From assembly GCA_040285825.1 (NCBI GenBank), contig JAUPSS010000003.1:1612001-1676000 (forward strand): DNA of 64,000 bases, read 5' to 3'. The position numbers were made by a program, and so were the translations under genes. Within the stretch, counting starts at the first letter, position 1. The number at the start of each line of letters is the position of its first letter. Below are positions 42,431 through 51,830 of this stretch, piece after piece. This DNA comes from Eukaryota sp. TZLM1-RC (taxonomy: Eukaryota > Metamonada: BaSk clade). The notes below the pieces were generated by a model. The model had not been told where the DNA came from. It was given only the letters and a program-made list of their open reading frames with translations, and did not search any database.

Positions 42431-43330
42431 AAATTCTATCTAGTATTCAATATTCTCCAAACAATCATCACCATTACTAAACCTACTCACAGCATTTCGT
42501 TCATATTCTACACCAATAGCTAAAAGAGCCTTAGAAATCATTGTTGGAATAGACTTGAACTTTAAAAAAACAATTCTATTTAACCAGAAAGTCGAATTCA
42601 TTTTTTTACGAGATCTATTCAGTAAAACTTTTTTGAAGTTTTCAAAAAAGTGTAACCCTGAAGGTCCAATATTGCCAAAAAGCGAAATTGCAAACATCAC
42701 CTACTGATATTTCACATGTTCCATTCTACATATGTTTTTATCTTCTTTTTTTTCGGCGTTAGATAACGGAGAATCAGCGGAATACACTAATCGAGCAGCA
42801 CAATTTTTGTAAACATCAACCGAGACAACATCCACAACATTGAGAACACCATCGATCCCTGGAGCTACTAAATCTGCCCTTCTTTTACCAAAGGAATCAT
42901 CAGTTTGATCTGAAGACAGCTTACGTACTAATGGCTCAATAAATGCCTCTATATTGAAACTTTTGCACATGACATATAATTGATCACGAACTGAGTCATG
43001 ATCAATTGAGCGATAAGTTATAAAATACTTACAGTTTAAAATATGTAAAAAAGGCGTAACAACACTCTTGCAGCGACAAATCATTTGGTAAACAACAAGG
43101 CCATAGAAAACATCTCATTCTCATTGCAGTGGTCCATTGGGGATCATTAAGTAGAAGACCGTAAATGTTGGGAATTTGGAAGATTAGGCAACTTGAGCAA
43201 CTGTCTTCAAGATCAATCAAAAATTTTGCAAAAATGGGATTTTTTTCTTTAGCCAAACAAGGACGTACAATATAATCCAAGTTTTCTAAAAAATGATAAT
43301 TTCTTTTAGGTCAAATATTCAAAAAACTCA
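42430..43330 (-). mobile_element. Non-LTR element family 4, 5'-truncated
   Basis: Minus-strand frames 43029-43280, 42701-43084 and 42440-42700, in order: RPCLAKEKNPIFAKFLIDLE, ICRCKSVVTPFLHILNCKYF (zinc-binding), YRSIDHDSVRDQLYVMCKSF, RRADLVAPGIDGVLNVVDVV (endonuclease core), MMFAISLFGNIGPSGLHFFE and FWLNRIVFLKFKSIP. Related to family 2 but clearly distinct. Two frameshifts separate the frames. Confidence 0.75.
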
Positions 43331-43554
43331 ACTAATAATTGTAATTGAAAAAACTAACTGATCCATATAAGTTTGAATTTTTTGGGTTCTGCGCTGTTTT
43401 TTCCAAGGATTTACTAAAACTCATAAATCAAACTCCAATGAAAAAAAAATTTATCTTTACAAAAGTTTGTAAATTGAATTGTTACTATTGTGAAACGGAA
43501 GTATTTAGGGTTATCGATTGAAATAAGAAGAAAGCAAATATACACAAATATTAT

Positions 43555-44460
43555 TCACAGATTTAACCGTTGCTGAACTACTTCATGCAAAACACCCCCC
43601 ATTAGATCAATGGCCAATCTAGCAGTGGTGTTATCAGAGGCAGGGCTTTTATCGTCCTTGTTTTTGAATTTTGAAACAACATCTTCAATTGTGTCAATCA
43701 AATAGTCAGATGAAGTCAGGAGTGGCTTAGATGACAACGTTTGGGCCCAAAAGCGTTTCCACAAAGCACTGAGAACTATTTCATCCCTTGACGTCTTGAA
43801 AAAGCTAGTCTTTAGCTGATAATAATCACCTGCATGAGCACCAAAGTCTTCAATCTTGCTGGTTGGAACAACTTCCCAAGATTCACTGGACTTACAAGGA
43901 CTATAACCATCAGGGTAGCAAATAAAGGATCCAATTTCTACAGATCCAGCAGCAGCAGTGCGAACAGGGTCGATGACAACAGCTACCCATGGGCCCATTT
44001 GTTGGTTGGTGCGTTGGGTCATGACATCAATACCTGATAACCAACAGCCATAAGAAGGGTGACTGTGATACCAACCACACATGAACTCAGATCGGCCCAG
44101 TTTTTCACTCAAGTCACGGAACTGAGTCATGTACACGTCAGCATCAGCACCTGCATTAACTCTAGTTTCAGTACCTTCTACAGGAAGAGGGAAAGCATCT
44201 AGTATAACAAAGGTATTTTCAATGACTCTTCCGCTCATAACTCCCATGATTTCAAGGTTTCCACCGGAATGTGCATGTGTAACGAGTTTCAGGAGTGCTA
44301 TAGCTGATATGCGTACATTTTTGAAGTATTGAAAGTCCTTCTTCCATGGACGTTCCTCTCTGATTTTACGTTCTGTTTCACTGATTTCACCAAAGATCAT
44401 GTCATCATCAGTTAAGACACAGTTTTCGATAAGCCATTGTTGATAAGCAATATCTTGCAT
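43555..44460 (-). CDS. CSN5: COP9 signalosome subunit 5 (deneddylase)
   Basis: 301 aa. The MPN+/JAMM metalloprotease core is complete: Glu in LEIMGVMSGR (near residue 70), HSHPSYGCWLSGID with the two His and the Asp, and AVVIDPVRT. The N-terminus WLIENCVLTDDDMIFGEIS and the Ins segment fit CSN5 and not Rpn11, and the length is close to the usual 330. CSN5 removes Nedd8 from cullins within the COP9 signalosome, controlling cullin-RING ubiquitin ligases. The start codon lies just after a TATTTTTGTGCT motif shared with Sec15 and the Tup1-like gene. Confidence 0.93.
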   Translation of the reverse strand: MQDIAYQQWLIENCVLTDDDMIFGEISETERKIREERPWKKDFQYFKNVRISAIALLKLVTHAHSGGNLEIMGVMSGRVIENTFVILDAFPLPVEGTETRVNAGADADVYMTQFRDLSEKLGRSEFMCGWYHSHPSYGCWLSGIDVMTQRTNQQMGPWVAVVIDPVRTAAAGSVEIGSFICYPDGYSPCKSSESWEVVPTSKIEDFGAHAGDYYQLKTSFFKTSRDEIVLSALWKRFWAQTLSSKPLLTSSDYLIDTIEDVVSKFKNKDDKSPASDNTTARLAIDLMGGVLHEVVQQRLNL

Positions 44461-44510
44461 TGGCTAACAGCACAAAAATACAAGATATTAGTTGTTACTG
44501 GAATAAAGAA
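44461..44510 (-). promoter_or_regulatory. CSN5 5' flank with shared TTTTTGTGCT motif
   Basis: The minus strand reads TTATTCCAGTAACAACTAAT and then GTATTTTTGTGCTGTTAGCC before ATG. The distal TTCCAGTAA and proximal TTTTTGTGCT..TA..C.ATG match the flanks of Sec15 and the Tup1-like gene; the middle differs. Confidence 0.6.
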
Positions 44511-45137
44511 AAGAAATGAATTATGATAAAATCATGACAAACTTTAAAAGAATGTGTCTGAAATTCAATTCCTTATTGGCAATATGATTATCCATGCCTC
44601 AGAAGTATCACAGTCTTCTTCTTGTGTAAGGTATTGGGTTAATTACCCGATGTTTATTACATTGTTTTGCTCACATGTACATATTCTACTTATTCTGTGC
44701 CTAGAATTAATGAATATGAATTAGGTATTTAAAAATTGTATTAGAGTTGAACTGTTTCGAATCACCTATCACCACAATGTTAGGTGCCCAATGAAGTTGA
44801 ATCAACCAGGCATTGTTTAGAAAAATAATGAGTGAAGCAGATCTAGAAAGCACAGTTCTATCCATTTTCAAGTAGAAGAAAATGCTACGTATAGAAGCAC
44901 TGTTCAAAGAGGGACGTAGCCTCATTGCAATTGTGCAATATTCAATAGTAATAGCTTCGTAAAAAAAGAAAAAAAATGGAAATTTGCAATTTTTTTGCCC
45001 CATTGATGTCGATGTCCATTGATATATGATTACTGTTGGAAGGTCTGACGACGTGAAAGTAAGTTTTCATGATGATGAAATGAGAACACACCAATCCAAT
45101 TTTTTCACAATGTCAACATCAAAATAAATTTCCAACT

Positions 45138-45494
45138 TTGCTCTCTGATCAAGCACCTACAAAGAATGTTGGTTATCGAAAGATGTTTAAAAAACGTAAC
45201 TTCCGTCTATTGCTACTGGATGAATATAGGACAAATTGTCAATGTCATGCATTTGTATTTGATGGAAAAGAAGGCGAAAATGTAAAGAAACATCGAGTAC
45301 CTAACCCAAGACCTTACAGGAAAGTAAAGACTCCAACGGTCCTTAGACATAGATTACTCACTTACAAGAAGTGTGGATGTCTATGGAATCGTAATGTCAA
45401 TGCTGTTCTTGATATGATTCATGTAGTAGATCAGAATCTTAAAGGAATTGAAAAATCTCAAGTTTTGATTCATTTCAACTTCATATTCCAGTAA
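45138..45494 (+). pseudogene. Fanzor (eukaryotic TnpB-like) relic upstream of the Tup1-like gene
   Basis: A 118-codon open frame matching the C-terminal part of the Fanzor relic at 33950-34600: QAPTKNVGYRKMFKKRNFRL, LLLDEYRTNCQCHAFVFDGK, then LLTYKKCGCLWNRNVNAVLD. The last block is the TnpB-type zinc/RuvC-III region (usual form C..CG..WNRDVNAA), with Asn in place of the catalytic Asp and one zinc Cys changed to Tyr. The N-terminal half is missing. The frame runs into the 5' flank of the Tup1-like gene on the same strand. Confidence 0.72.
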
Positions 45495-45538
45495 TCTCAA
45501 CAAGTTACTACTGTTTGACATTTTTGTGCTATTAAACG
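45484..45538 (+). promoter_or_regulatory. Tup1-like gene 5' flank with shared motif
   Basis: TTCCAGTAATCTCAACAAGT, TACTACTGTTTGACATTTTT and GTGCTATTAAACG precede the ATG. Nearly the same 55 bp precede Sec15. The overlap with the end of the Fanzor frame means either the element carries this flank or both landed beside it. Confidence 0.65.
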
Positions 45539-46744
45539 ATGTCAGAACTGGAGCTTTTACAATCTAAAATAGTCCAAATTGAAGCTTCAGTCTTCGAATG
45601 GAAGTCGCGACAGCAAGCTTATACGAGTCATCTTTGCAAACTTCTAGATGAAGCCAACATTAAATATCCTTCTTTTGAAACCTTTCATAACCATCAACAT
45701 ACTCCTTCTGTTAATGTTAAAAATGAACCGGATTCTCCAATTCCTCCCTCGCCCACTGAACCTGCTCCAATACCTCCCACCTCTATTACAAGCCAAAAAC
45801 TCTCAGAATCTTGGGAACTCATACCAAAACTTCCCAATCCCATAGTTCTCTCCACGTACTATTCCATGGAGTTTCCTTCTATCGTATGCTGTGCTGCTAT
45901 CTCCAATGATGACACTTACTTAGCTGTGGGGTATAGAGAAGGATGTGCTATCATCAATTTAACCACTGGGAACTTTCAAACCCACTCCCTTGCTTCCCAA
46001 TTTTCCGGGTTTTTTGTCAGGTCTCTTGCCTTTTCTGGTGACGGCAACTCACTTATTGTAGCTGTTGAAGAACATCCACTTTCTCTTTTGGACCTCTCTT
46101 CCAGCCAAGTTCGTCCCCTCTACCATCTAGACTCTCCTGAATGGAAGGACTGTGAAACATTGGGGGTAGTCACCTCAGATGATGGCAAGTTTACTGCCTC
46201 AACTGATAAACTAATTAGATTGTGGGACGAGAAATTTAATTTAGTAGCTACTTTCGGAGCCCAACAGGTCTACACGTGCATCGCCGTCTCTTCTGATTCA
46301 AAATACTTGGCCGCTGGGACCAATAGTGGTGAAGTTTTTGTTATAGATTTAGAGCAAATGGTGATACGGACTGTACTCAAAGGGCACGAGCATGCTGTTT
46401 TAGGGGTTTGTTTCTGTCAAAATTCCTCTTTTCTCGCTTCGTCTTCATTGGATAAGACGACTCGTATTTGGAATAATGATTTTGCTTCTGTGGCTGTCCT
46501 TGAGGGACATGATGATTTTGTGTTGGCAAATTCGTTTTCTAATTGTGGTAAATGGCTCTTTACGGGATCAAAAGATCAAAATATTATTATTTGGAGGACT
46601 GATGATTGGAAAATTGATAGTATTTTAAAGTGTCATTCTAATTCTATTATTGGAATAGTGGCCTCTCAAAAAAGCTCCATGTTCACTTCTGTAAGTGGAG
46701 ATAAGACCCTAAAATTACATTCTTTTAAAAAACCTGAAAACTAA
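45539..46744 (+). CDS. Tup1-like WD40 transcriptional corepressor
   Basis: 401 aa. An N-terminal coiled coil (residues 1-40, LLQSKIVQIEASVFEWKSRQ) could tetramerise, as in Tup1. A Pro-rich linker (60-90) follows, then a WD40 propeller of about seven blades from residue 115. The first blade, FPSIVCCAAISNDDTYLAVG, is close to the Tup1 form (H.SVVCCV.FS.DG.YLATG); later blades include KLIRLWD, LKGHEHAVLGVCF, LDKTTRIWNN and SKDQNIIIW. Tup1/Groucho-type corepressors are recruited by DNA-binding proteins and act through histones. A Prp19-type protein is less likely because no U-box is present. Confidence 0.7.
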   Translation: MSELELLQSKIVQIEASVFEWKSRQQAYTSHLCKLLDEANIKYPSFETFHNHQHTPSVNVKNEPDSPIPPSPTEPAPIPPTSITSQKLSESWELIPKLPNPIVLSTYYSMEFPSIVCCAAISNDDTYLAVGYREGCAIINLTTGNFQTHSLASQFSGFFVRSLAFSGDGNSLIVAVEEHPLSLLDLSSSQVRPLYHLDSPEWKDCETLGVVTSDDGKFTASTDKLIRLWDEKFNLVATFGAQQVYTCIAVSSDSKYLAAGTNSGEVFVIDLEQMVIRTVLKGHEHAVLGVCFCQNSSFLASSSLDKTTRIWNNDFASVAVLEGHDDFVLANSFSNCGKWLFTGSKDQNIIIWRTDDWKIDSILKCHSNSIIGIVASQKSSMFTSVSGDKTLKLHSFKKPEN

Positions 46745-46769
46745 AATAAATTGTATTAAATAAATTGTT

Positions 46770-47540
46770 GTGTTGTTTGTAACAAAAATGAGATTATATT
46801 TGAATATTCCTATTAATCCATAATTATCAAAAAAAATGTATTTGTTCGAATTCACCCCAAGTCATTTTGCGCCATGCTCTGAATTGTTCTAAATCGATAA
46901 CTTATCGTTCTTCATTACATGATGCTGTTAGAGACACTGTCTCTATTATGGCACGACATGCAAGAATTTCGTGTATCAAAGAGCCTCTGCTAAAAGAAAC
47001 ACTTTCATTGAATAATTTTGGTTCTGAAGACAGAGGTGATATATACTGTGATTGGATTGATAATTCTGAAGCTATTGTTGACTTTGTCTAATGTAATGTT
47101 GCAAATGATACTTTGGTTCACAGAAGAAAACTTAATCCTGTGAGTGCTCTTGATTTTAAAGCAAAAGAAAAACATAGAAAATATGATAAAGATATTGAAG
47201 AGGCTAATGCTGATAGAAATACACAGCTGGTTTTTATTGCTTTCCCATTTTCGATAAATGGAAGATTATCAGATGAAGCAGAAACTTTTTTGAATGACTT
47301 CCAAAAAATGGTTCAAGAAAAATCAATGAAAAGATTTGACATTTTTTTTGGCGTTCTCGGATTCAATTTGCCATTATTAATAGATTACCTCGGTTTTTCA
47401 ACCGAATAAGGGAAGCTTTAGCTAGGCAGCAAGCAGATCAAGATTTTGTAGAGGAAATCTTGGTTCAATGATAGTCGTCCCATTAGTTATGAGTTAATTT
47501 AATTAAGTGTGCATGTTCAATAAATAAACGAGAATTTGTA
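46770..47540 (+). mobile_element. Family 1 non-LTR element, 5'-truncated
   Basis: Starts within TKMRLYLNIPIN and continues through the zinc stretch (LRHALNCSKSITYRS), GSEDRGDIYCDWIDNSEAIV and FPFSINGRLSDEAETF to the tail AGTCGTCCCATTAGTTATGA and AAGTGTGCATGTTCAATAAA. A stop (TAA) follows VDFV at 47089. It begins 25 bp after the Tup1-like stop, so it forms the 3' flank of that gene. A TTATTTATTA run follows at 47540-47575. Confidence 0.8.
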
Positions 47541-47569
47541 TTATTATTTTATTATTTATTATTATTTAT

Positions 47570-48190
47570 TAATTTTACAAAGAGACAAAACAAAACAAAC
47601 TAAAACACATATAAAACAAAATTCTCCACGCCAACTATTGATGAATCCTTATACAGCTTGGACATCATGAAATTTAAGTATTTGGGCACACTTCTGTACA
47701 AAGCAAAAATGATACTTCCATAAATTCCCTGCAAAATTCTTACCACTTGAAGGAAATCAATTATCAAATTCATTGAAAAAAATTCAGGGCAGACTGGCCA
47801 ATGTTGCCAAAAATCGAGAAGGCAAAAGGAAAAAACGAAAACTTCAAGTAAAGGTTCTTATTTATTTAAATCATTTGATATACTCAGTATCTGAGTCTCT
47901 TTTACGGTCATCAGCCTTGTTTAAATGACCATTAGAAATAATTAAAACATCATCACGATAAATAAAAGCAAAGGGATCAACTGTAGTAAAATCAACAACA
48001 ACCGGAAAGGAATGCACAAAAGGAGCAATTAAATCACCTCGAAGTGAATTAAACAAACAATTATCGCTATAATGCTTCAACAACGGTTCTACTTTGCAAC
48101 TTAAATTGTAACACTGAAACATCTCATTTGTCATATCACGAACGGCATTTTGAAGAACTGATCGATATTGAAGAAATTTCTTACTATTTT
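47570..48190 (-). mobile_element. Non-LTR element family 5, 5'-truncated
   Basis: The minus strand reads AVRDMTNEMFQCYNLSCKVE, PLLKHYSDNC, LRGDLIAPFVHSFPVVVDFT (endonuclease core), then the same 3' end as at 39100-39440 in inverted orientation (NLY..FSFFPFAFSIFGNIG). Stops break it. It lies tail-to-tail with the family 1 copy at 46770-47540. Confidence 0.7.
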
Positions 48191-48249
48191 ATTATTATTT
48201 TTAGTTGTTTGATTTTCTTAGTTCTGTCCATATACATCCGTTTCAATTA

Positions 48250-48690
48250 AGTCGTATTTCAGTATTGTGAACAAAATCCAACAGTAATTACTGTAGACCC
48301 GAGAGAATTCACTTCTGTCTCAGGCTCTGCTCGCGTACATTTTGTTGCCCCGTATTTAAAACATACCAGTCGAGAATCCATCTCGCGCTATGTTGAGGCT
48401 TTTAACATTAACGCGTCCCGTATGTCCAATCATGTTATACCGACATGACAAGATATCCTCCTTCCACTTACGCTCAGTCTTTCTGCAGCTCTGGCGCCCC
48501 CTGGTTCTCCTCCTGTCTCGCCGAAAGCTCTCAGCTACAGTCTCTCAACAAGGAGATAGCTGAGCTGAAAGCTAGACTTTCCTCTACCTCCGGAACTGAT
48601 AGCCTGTTTAACAGTTCTTTTGAATCTGCCATCGTTCCCCGCCAAAAGAGTGAGTCCTCTTCTCGCTCTTCAGAGCACAAGATCACTGGG
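48250..48690 (+). other. Gag-like open segment, origin unclear
   Basis: Plus-strand frames 48252-48445 (EQNPTVITVDPREFTSVSGS) and 48445-48690 (SLNKEIAELKARLSSTSGTD, Ser-rich after it) have the composition of Gag or a coiled-coil protein and a higher GC than the surroundings. They abut the minus-strand gypsy relic. I cannot tell whether this is another retroelement or a broken host gene. Confidence 0.35.
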
Positions 48691-50600
48691 CATGGCGTGC
48701 GGTTGGTTATTAAGCTCATGCATGCATTTTTGGACGTGCTTGTTCATGTCTGTAAAAATGTTGGACCACAAATAATCGCTATTTTTAAGTTTGTTCAGGC
48801 TTTCAGTTTTGCTAAGAATGTCCATAATGTTTGATTTGGGAATCACAATTTTGTTGTCATGAGACATAAACAAATCAAGTTGATTATTATGCACACAGTT
48901 GTTGAAAGAGGGCCCTTTGGAAGCAAGCAGTTTATGGACAATAGCATTTTCATCGCGAAAGGGGATGGATTGTAAGAGGACTACAATCAATACCTTTTTT
49001 GTTTGGAGTTTCACTAAAAACATCGCTAATAATTATCAATAGACTCGTTCATTTTAATCTATTATCATTATCATCTAATTTTATCTCACATCCAAATATA
49101 GTTAGTTGCCCCTCAAAATCAGAAAGATTTGGTGATTGGATATCTAAGTTCCCAATCCAATGTTGAGCGATTCTAGAGTCGAATTCTGATTCTGCATTTA
49201 ACAACGTGTGGTGTTTTTTGTCCAATATAATGAAAGGACCATTATCTGTCTGGAGGCCGAAGTGATTTTAACATGTCTATTCCAATTAATAATTTGTTCG
49301 AACCCAAGATAATGGGTAGAGTATGTTTGTAATGAACTTGTTGTCCAATGTCTTCTACGTTGAACGACACAATACCAGTTGTACTTCCTAGCAATTTTGT
49401 AGAAACGTTAGCAGCTGGCAACAACTGAAGAGTATCTTTAGTGTTGATTGACACATGGCATTGTTCAGCTAAATCTACAGTAATAACCTAACAAAATTCA
49501 GCCAAATTAATAGTCGCAATCATTTCAATATCATATATTGATATTTTCAGTCTTAGAAATGGAGAAGGCTGGTATCTGATGTGGTTTTCACTAACCGTAG
49601 AATTAATATCAAAAATAATGTTGATATCAGGGATGGTATGGTGGATTTGTAGAAGAATTAAAAGTTTCTGTTGAGCTGTTGGGAAGTTGTTGACATGACA
49701 GGGTTTGCTAAATCGGTTGTTGATTGATTGTGAATGATTGCATTGATGTGTACCCGATTTGGAAAGTTGCCTGTCCTGCTGTTCCGGTTGCTGTTATTGA
49801 TCCGTTTGTGAGGAACCGTGCCCGAATAGGTCGGTTTTAACTTAGTAGGGGATGCGTTTGATGATATCTCATCTGTTGTGTTGGTGTTATAGACAGGTTT
49901 ACATTGACCTCTTCCTTTATGTCTTCTGAAACGGCCTCCTCGGCCTCTAAATCTAAACCTATTTACAAGTCTACTTCAGCCACCTCGGCCCCTGTCTACA
50001 ATGTTTGTAATAGCAGGCACTTCAGATTCTTCTTATTTGAATCCTTTTTCTTGTGGTACTCTGCTTCTGGAACAATGAGGGTCTTTGCATTCAAATACAA
50101 TGTGACTCACAGGGTTGTTACGTTCGAAGTTGCTACAGAATGTACACAATTTTAAAAACTTTTCGTTCGCGCTTTTCAGGGATGTATTTTTGTTGAGGTG
50201 TTGTCCCTTGACTTTCCACCTAAACGGCTTGTCGTTTTGCTGGAGCCTGGGCTGATGGTGTTGTTCCCATTGAATAAGTTCTCATCGCTGTGAGTCCCAA
50301 AGGAATATCCTCTTCATTTGCACGGTTCCTTGGAGTGTCCACAGTGGGTTTGTTTTCTGCTGTAAAACACCAAGCGAGGAAGTGCCTTCTAGTGGTCGAT
50401 ATTAAATCGAGTATAGTTGTTCTGCTAGGCGAGTCCAACAAAAATTTTATTATCCATACTGCGAGGAGTTCGCTTGGTATAGCGAAGTTATCGAATCCCA
50501 TGAGGAAGTATTCTGCTATTAGAGCAGGGGATATGGTTATCAACCCACCGCTTATTCTCAACAAGTCACAGATGGTATAAGAGATGACTTTCAAAAAGTT
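48670..50600 (-). mobile_element. Second gypsy-type element, decayed, also lacking RT
   Basis: Minus-strand order: a Gag-like frame (50220-50594), a Cys-containing stretch near 50040-50130, protease remnant (49242-49454: VSFNVEDIGQQVHYKHTLPI, LLIGIDML), a linker that ends DVFSETPNKKGIDCSPLTIH (compare DVFTLKPHEDGIDCNPMDID in the element at 10.9-13.9 kb), then directly an integrase zinc-domain-like piece (NSDYLWSNIFTDMNKHVQKC, 48670-49000). RT and RNase H are absent. No LTRs were found. Several stops. Confidence 0.65.
49242..49454 (-). pseudogene. Retroviral-type aspartic protease fragment
   Basis: 70 codons aligning with the C-terminal half of the protease in the gypsy element (SFNVGSITKVVHLTKSLPIV...ILIIGIDIL). 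The DSGAS active-site part lies upstream in another frame or is lost. Confidence 0.6.
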
Positions 50601-50905
50601 GTTCCTTCAAAGCTGAGTTCTGAAGATGCTCTACAAACAGCCAGTAACGTCCCTTTTGCTTAATGAATTATACAAAAAAAACATGGTTCCTTTTTCAGAA
50701 TAAGTCAACATCGAATATCCCCTTTTAGACAGAATGGCAAATTGTATAAAGAATGAGCATGGACATAAAATGAATAAGAAGAAGAAAATAAAGAAAATTC
50801 GTGTGAACCAGTGGTAGAAATCAGAACGTTGTATCGAAGTTGCTTAATCGAACACCAGTTTCAGTGTGGTTTAGACTTATTGTAAATTCTTTCAAAGTAG
50901 TTGAC
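50600..50905. other. 5' region of the TBP-like gene
   Basis: About 300 bp between the gypsy relic and the TBP-like ATG. A purine-rich stretch (AATAAGAAGAAGAAAATAAAGAAAATTC) lies near 50770-50800. No other signal. Confidence 0.35.
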
Positions 50906-51613
50906 ATGAATTTGCAAAATTTTATTGATTCTTCACACCCCACAGAAATGACGGGATCGATTCAAAACAAGGGTGTTGCCGAAGCTGGATCTGGTCTATT
51001 CCTATGTGAACAGGACCCATTTGCCCATTTGACGCCTCTGAATAAGACAAAGGAAGGTTCAGAGGAGCATTGGCATGTTCCGCAAGTTTTGATTCACAAT
51101 GTTGGTGCCACCTTTAACGTGAAATGCAAGTTGGATCTCAGGCACATAGCGAGATATGTTAAAAACAGTGAGTACAACCCTAGAAGGACAAGTTTCGTGA
51201 TCCTGCGTTTAGAGAAACCTCGCGCAACAGCATGGGTCTATGCAAATGGGAATATAAACATTATTGGTGCAAAAGGAGAGGAAGAAGCAACAAAAGTCGC
51301 TCCTGTGATCTATAAGCAGTTGCGAAAGGCCAACTTCCCCGTGCGACTCGAAAAGTTCCAAATTACCAACGTTATGGGAACAATCGACATGGGCATATGG
51401 GTAGACGTACGGGCTCTTCACATGGGTAATCCAAGAAACACAGAGTTTGATTCAGAACACCCTCATTCAGTTACGTTGCTGATGAACAATCCCAGAGTAA
51501 AAGCAGTCATCTACCACACTGGAAAAATCAAATTTAATTCAGCAAAGTCTAGAAAGGATATTGACATTGCCGCTAAAGAGATTCAAGGTGTGGTGCGGAA
51601 GTTCAAAATTTAA
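50906..51613 (+). CDS. TBP-family transcription factor lacking the DNA-kinking phenylalanines
   Basis: 235 aa from the ATG at 50906 (an upstream in-frame extension has no ATG). The saddle's two repeats are clear: residues 60-145 (LIHNVGATFNVKCKLDLRHI, EYNPRRTSFVILRLEKPRAT, GAKGEEEATK) and 150-235 (FQITNVMGTIDMGIWVDVRA, NPRVKAVIYHTGKIKF). TBP nucleates transcription pre-initiation complexes at promoters. The four Phe that wedge into TATA DNA are replaced: Thr95, Tyr112, Pro/His near 186-187 and Tyr203. In this respect it resembles TBP-like factors (TLF/TRF2) or the divergent TBPs of some anaerobic protists. It converges with the AK7-like gene, 217 bp apart. Confidence 0.85.
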   Translation: MNLQNFIDSSHPTEMTGSIQNKGVAEAGSGLFLCEQDPFAHLTPLNKTKEGSEEHWHVPQVLIHNVGATFNVKCKLDLRHIARYVKNSEYNPRRTSFVILRLEKPRATAWVYANGNINIIGAKGEEEATKVAPVIYKQLRKANFPVRLEKFQITNVMGTIDMGIWVDVRALHMGNPRNTEFDSEHPHSVTLLMNNPRVKAVIYHTGKIKFNSAKSRKDIDIAAKEIQGVVRKFKI

Positions 51614-51830
51614 ATATTTTGTACTCAATTTGTATTAAAATAACGATTTTTCTGGTCAATATTGGAGAGAAAAATTAACATTATTAGTAATCTCAATGAG
51701 CATTCATTAAACCTGCTTTTTTTAGAAAGAAAACTTTGTGGAACAATAACAAAAGTTCACAAATTGAACAGCAGAAACGAAAAACAAATTTTATTAATTT
51801 AAATAGTGTACAATTCTAGAAAAAATTCCA

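Noticed and set aside
44707-45003. Minus-strand open frame with NIVVIGDSKQFNSN upstream of CSN5, at first read as a third Fanzor relic
   Set aside because: Only the short IVV.G..KQ.N stretch resembles the Fanzor relic at 34.2 kb. The rest (helical, DRTVLSRSAS) does not align, so a transposase fragment or chance frame is as likely.
47540-47580. Repeat array resembling CRISPR or satellite
   Set aside because: It is a simple TTATTTATTA run at a retroelement tail. No spaced, conserved repeats exist in this window.
51209-51421. Open frames antisense to strong genes (for example within TBP, PNP, SerRS, CSN5 and HYOU1)
   Set aside because: They mirror conserved coding sequence in another frame and have no motif of their own.
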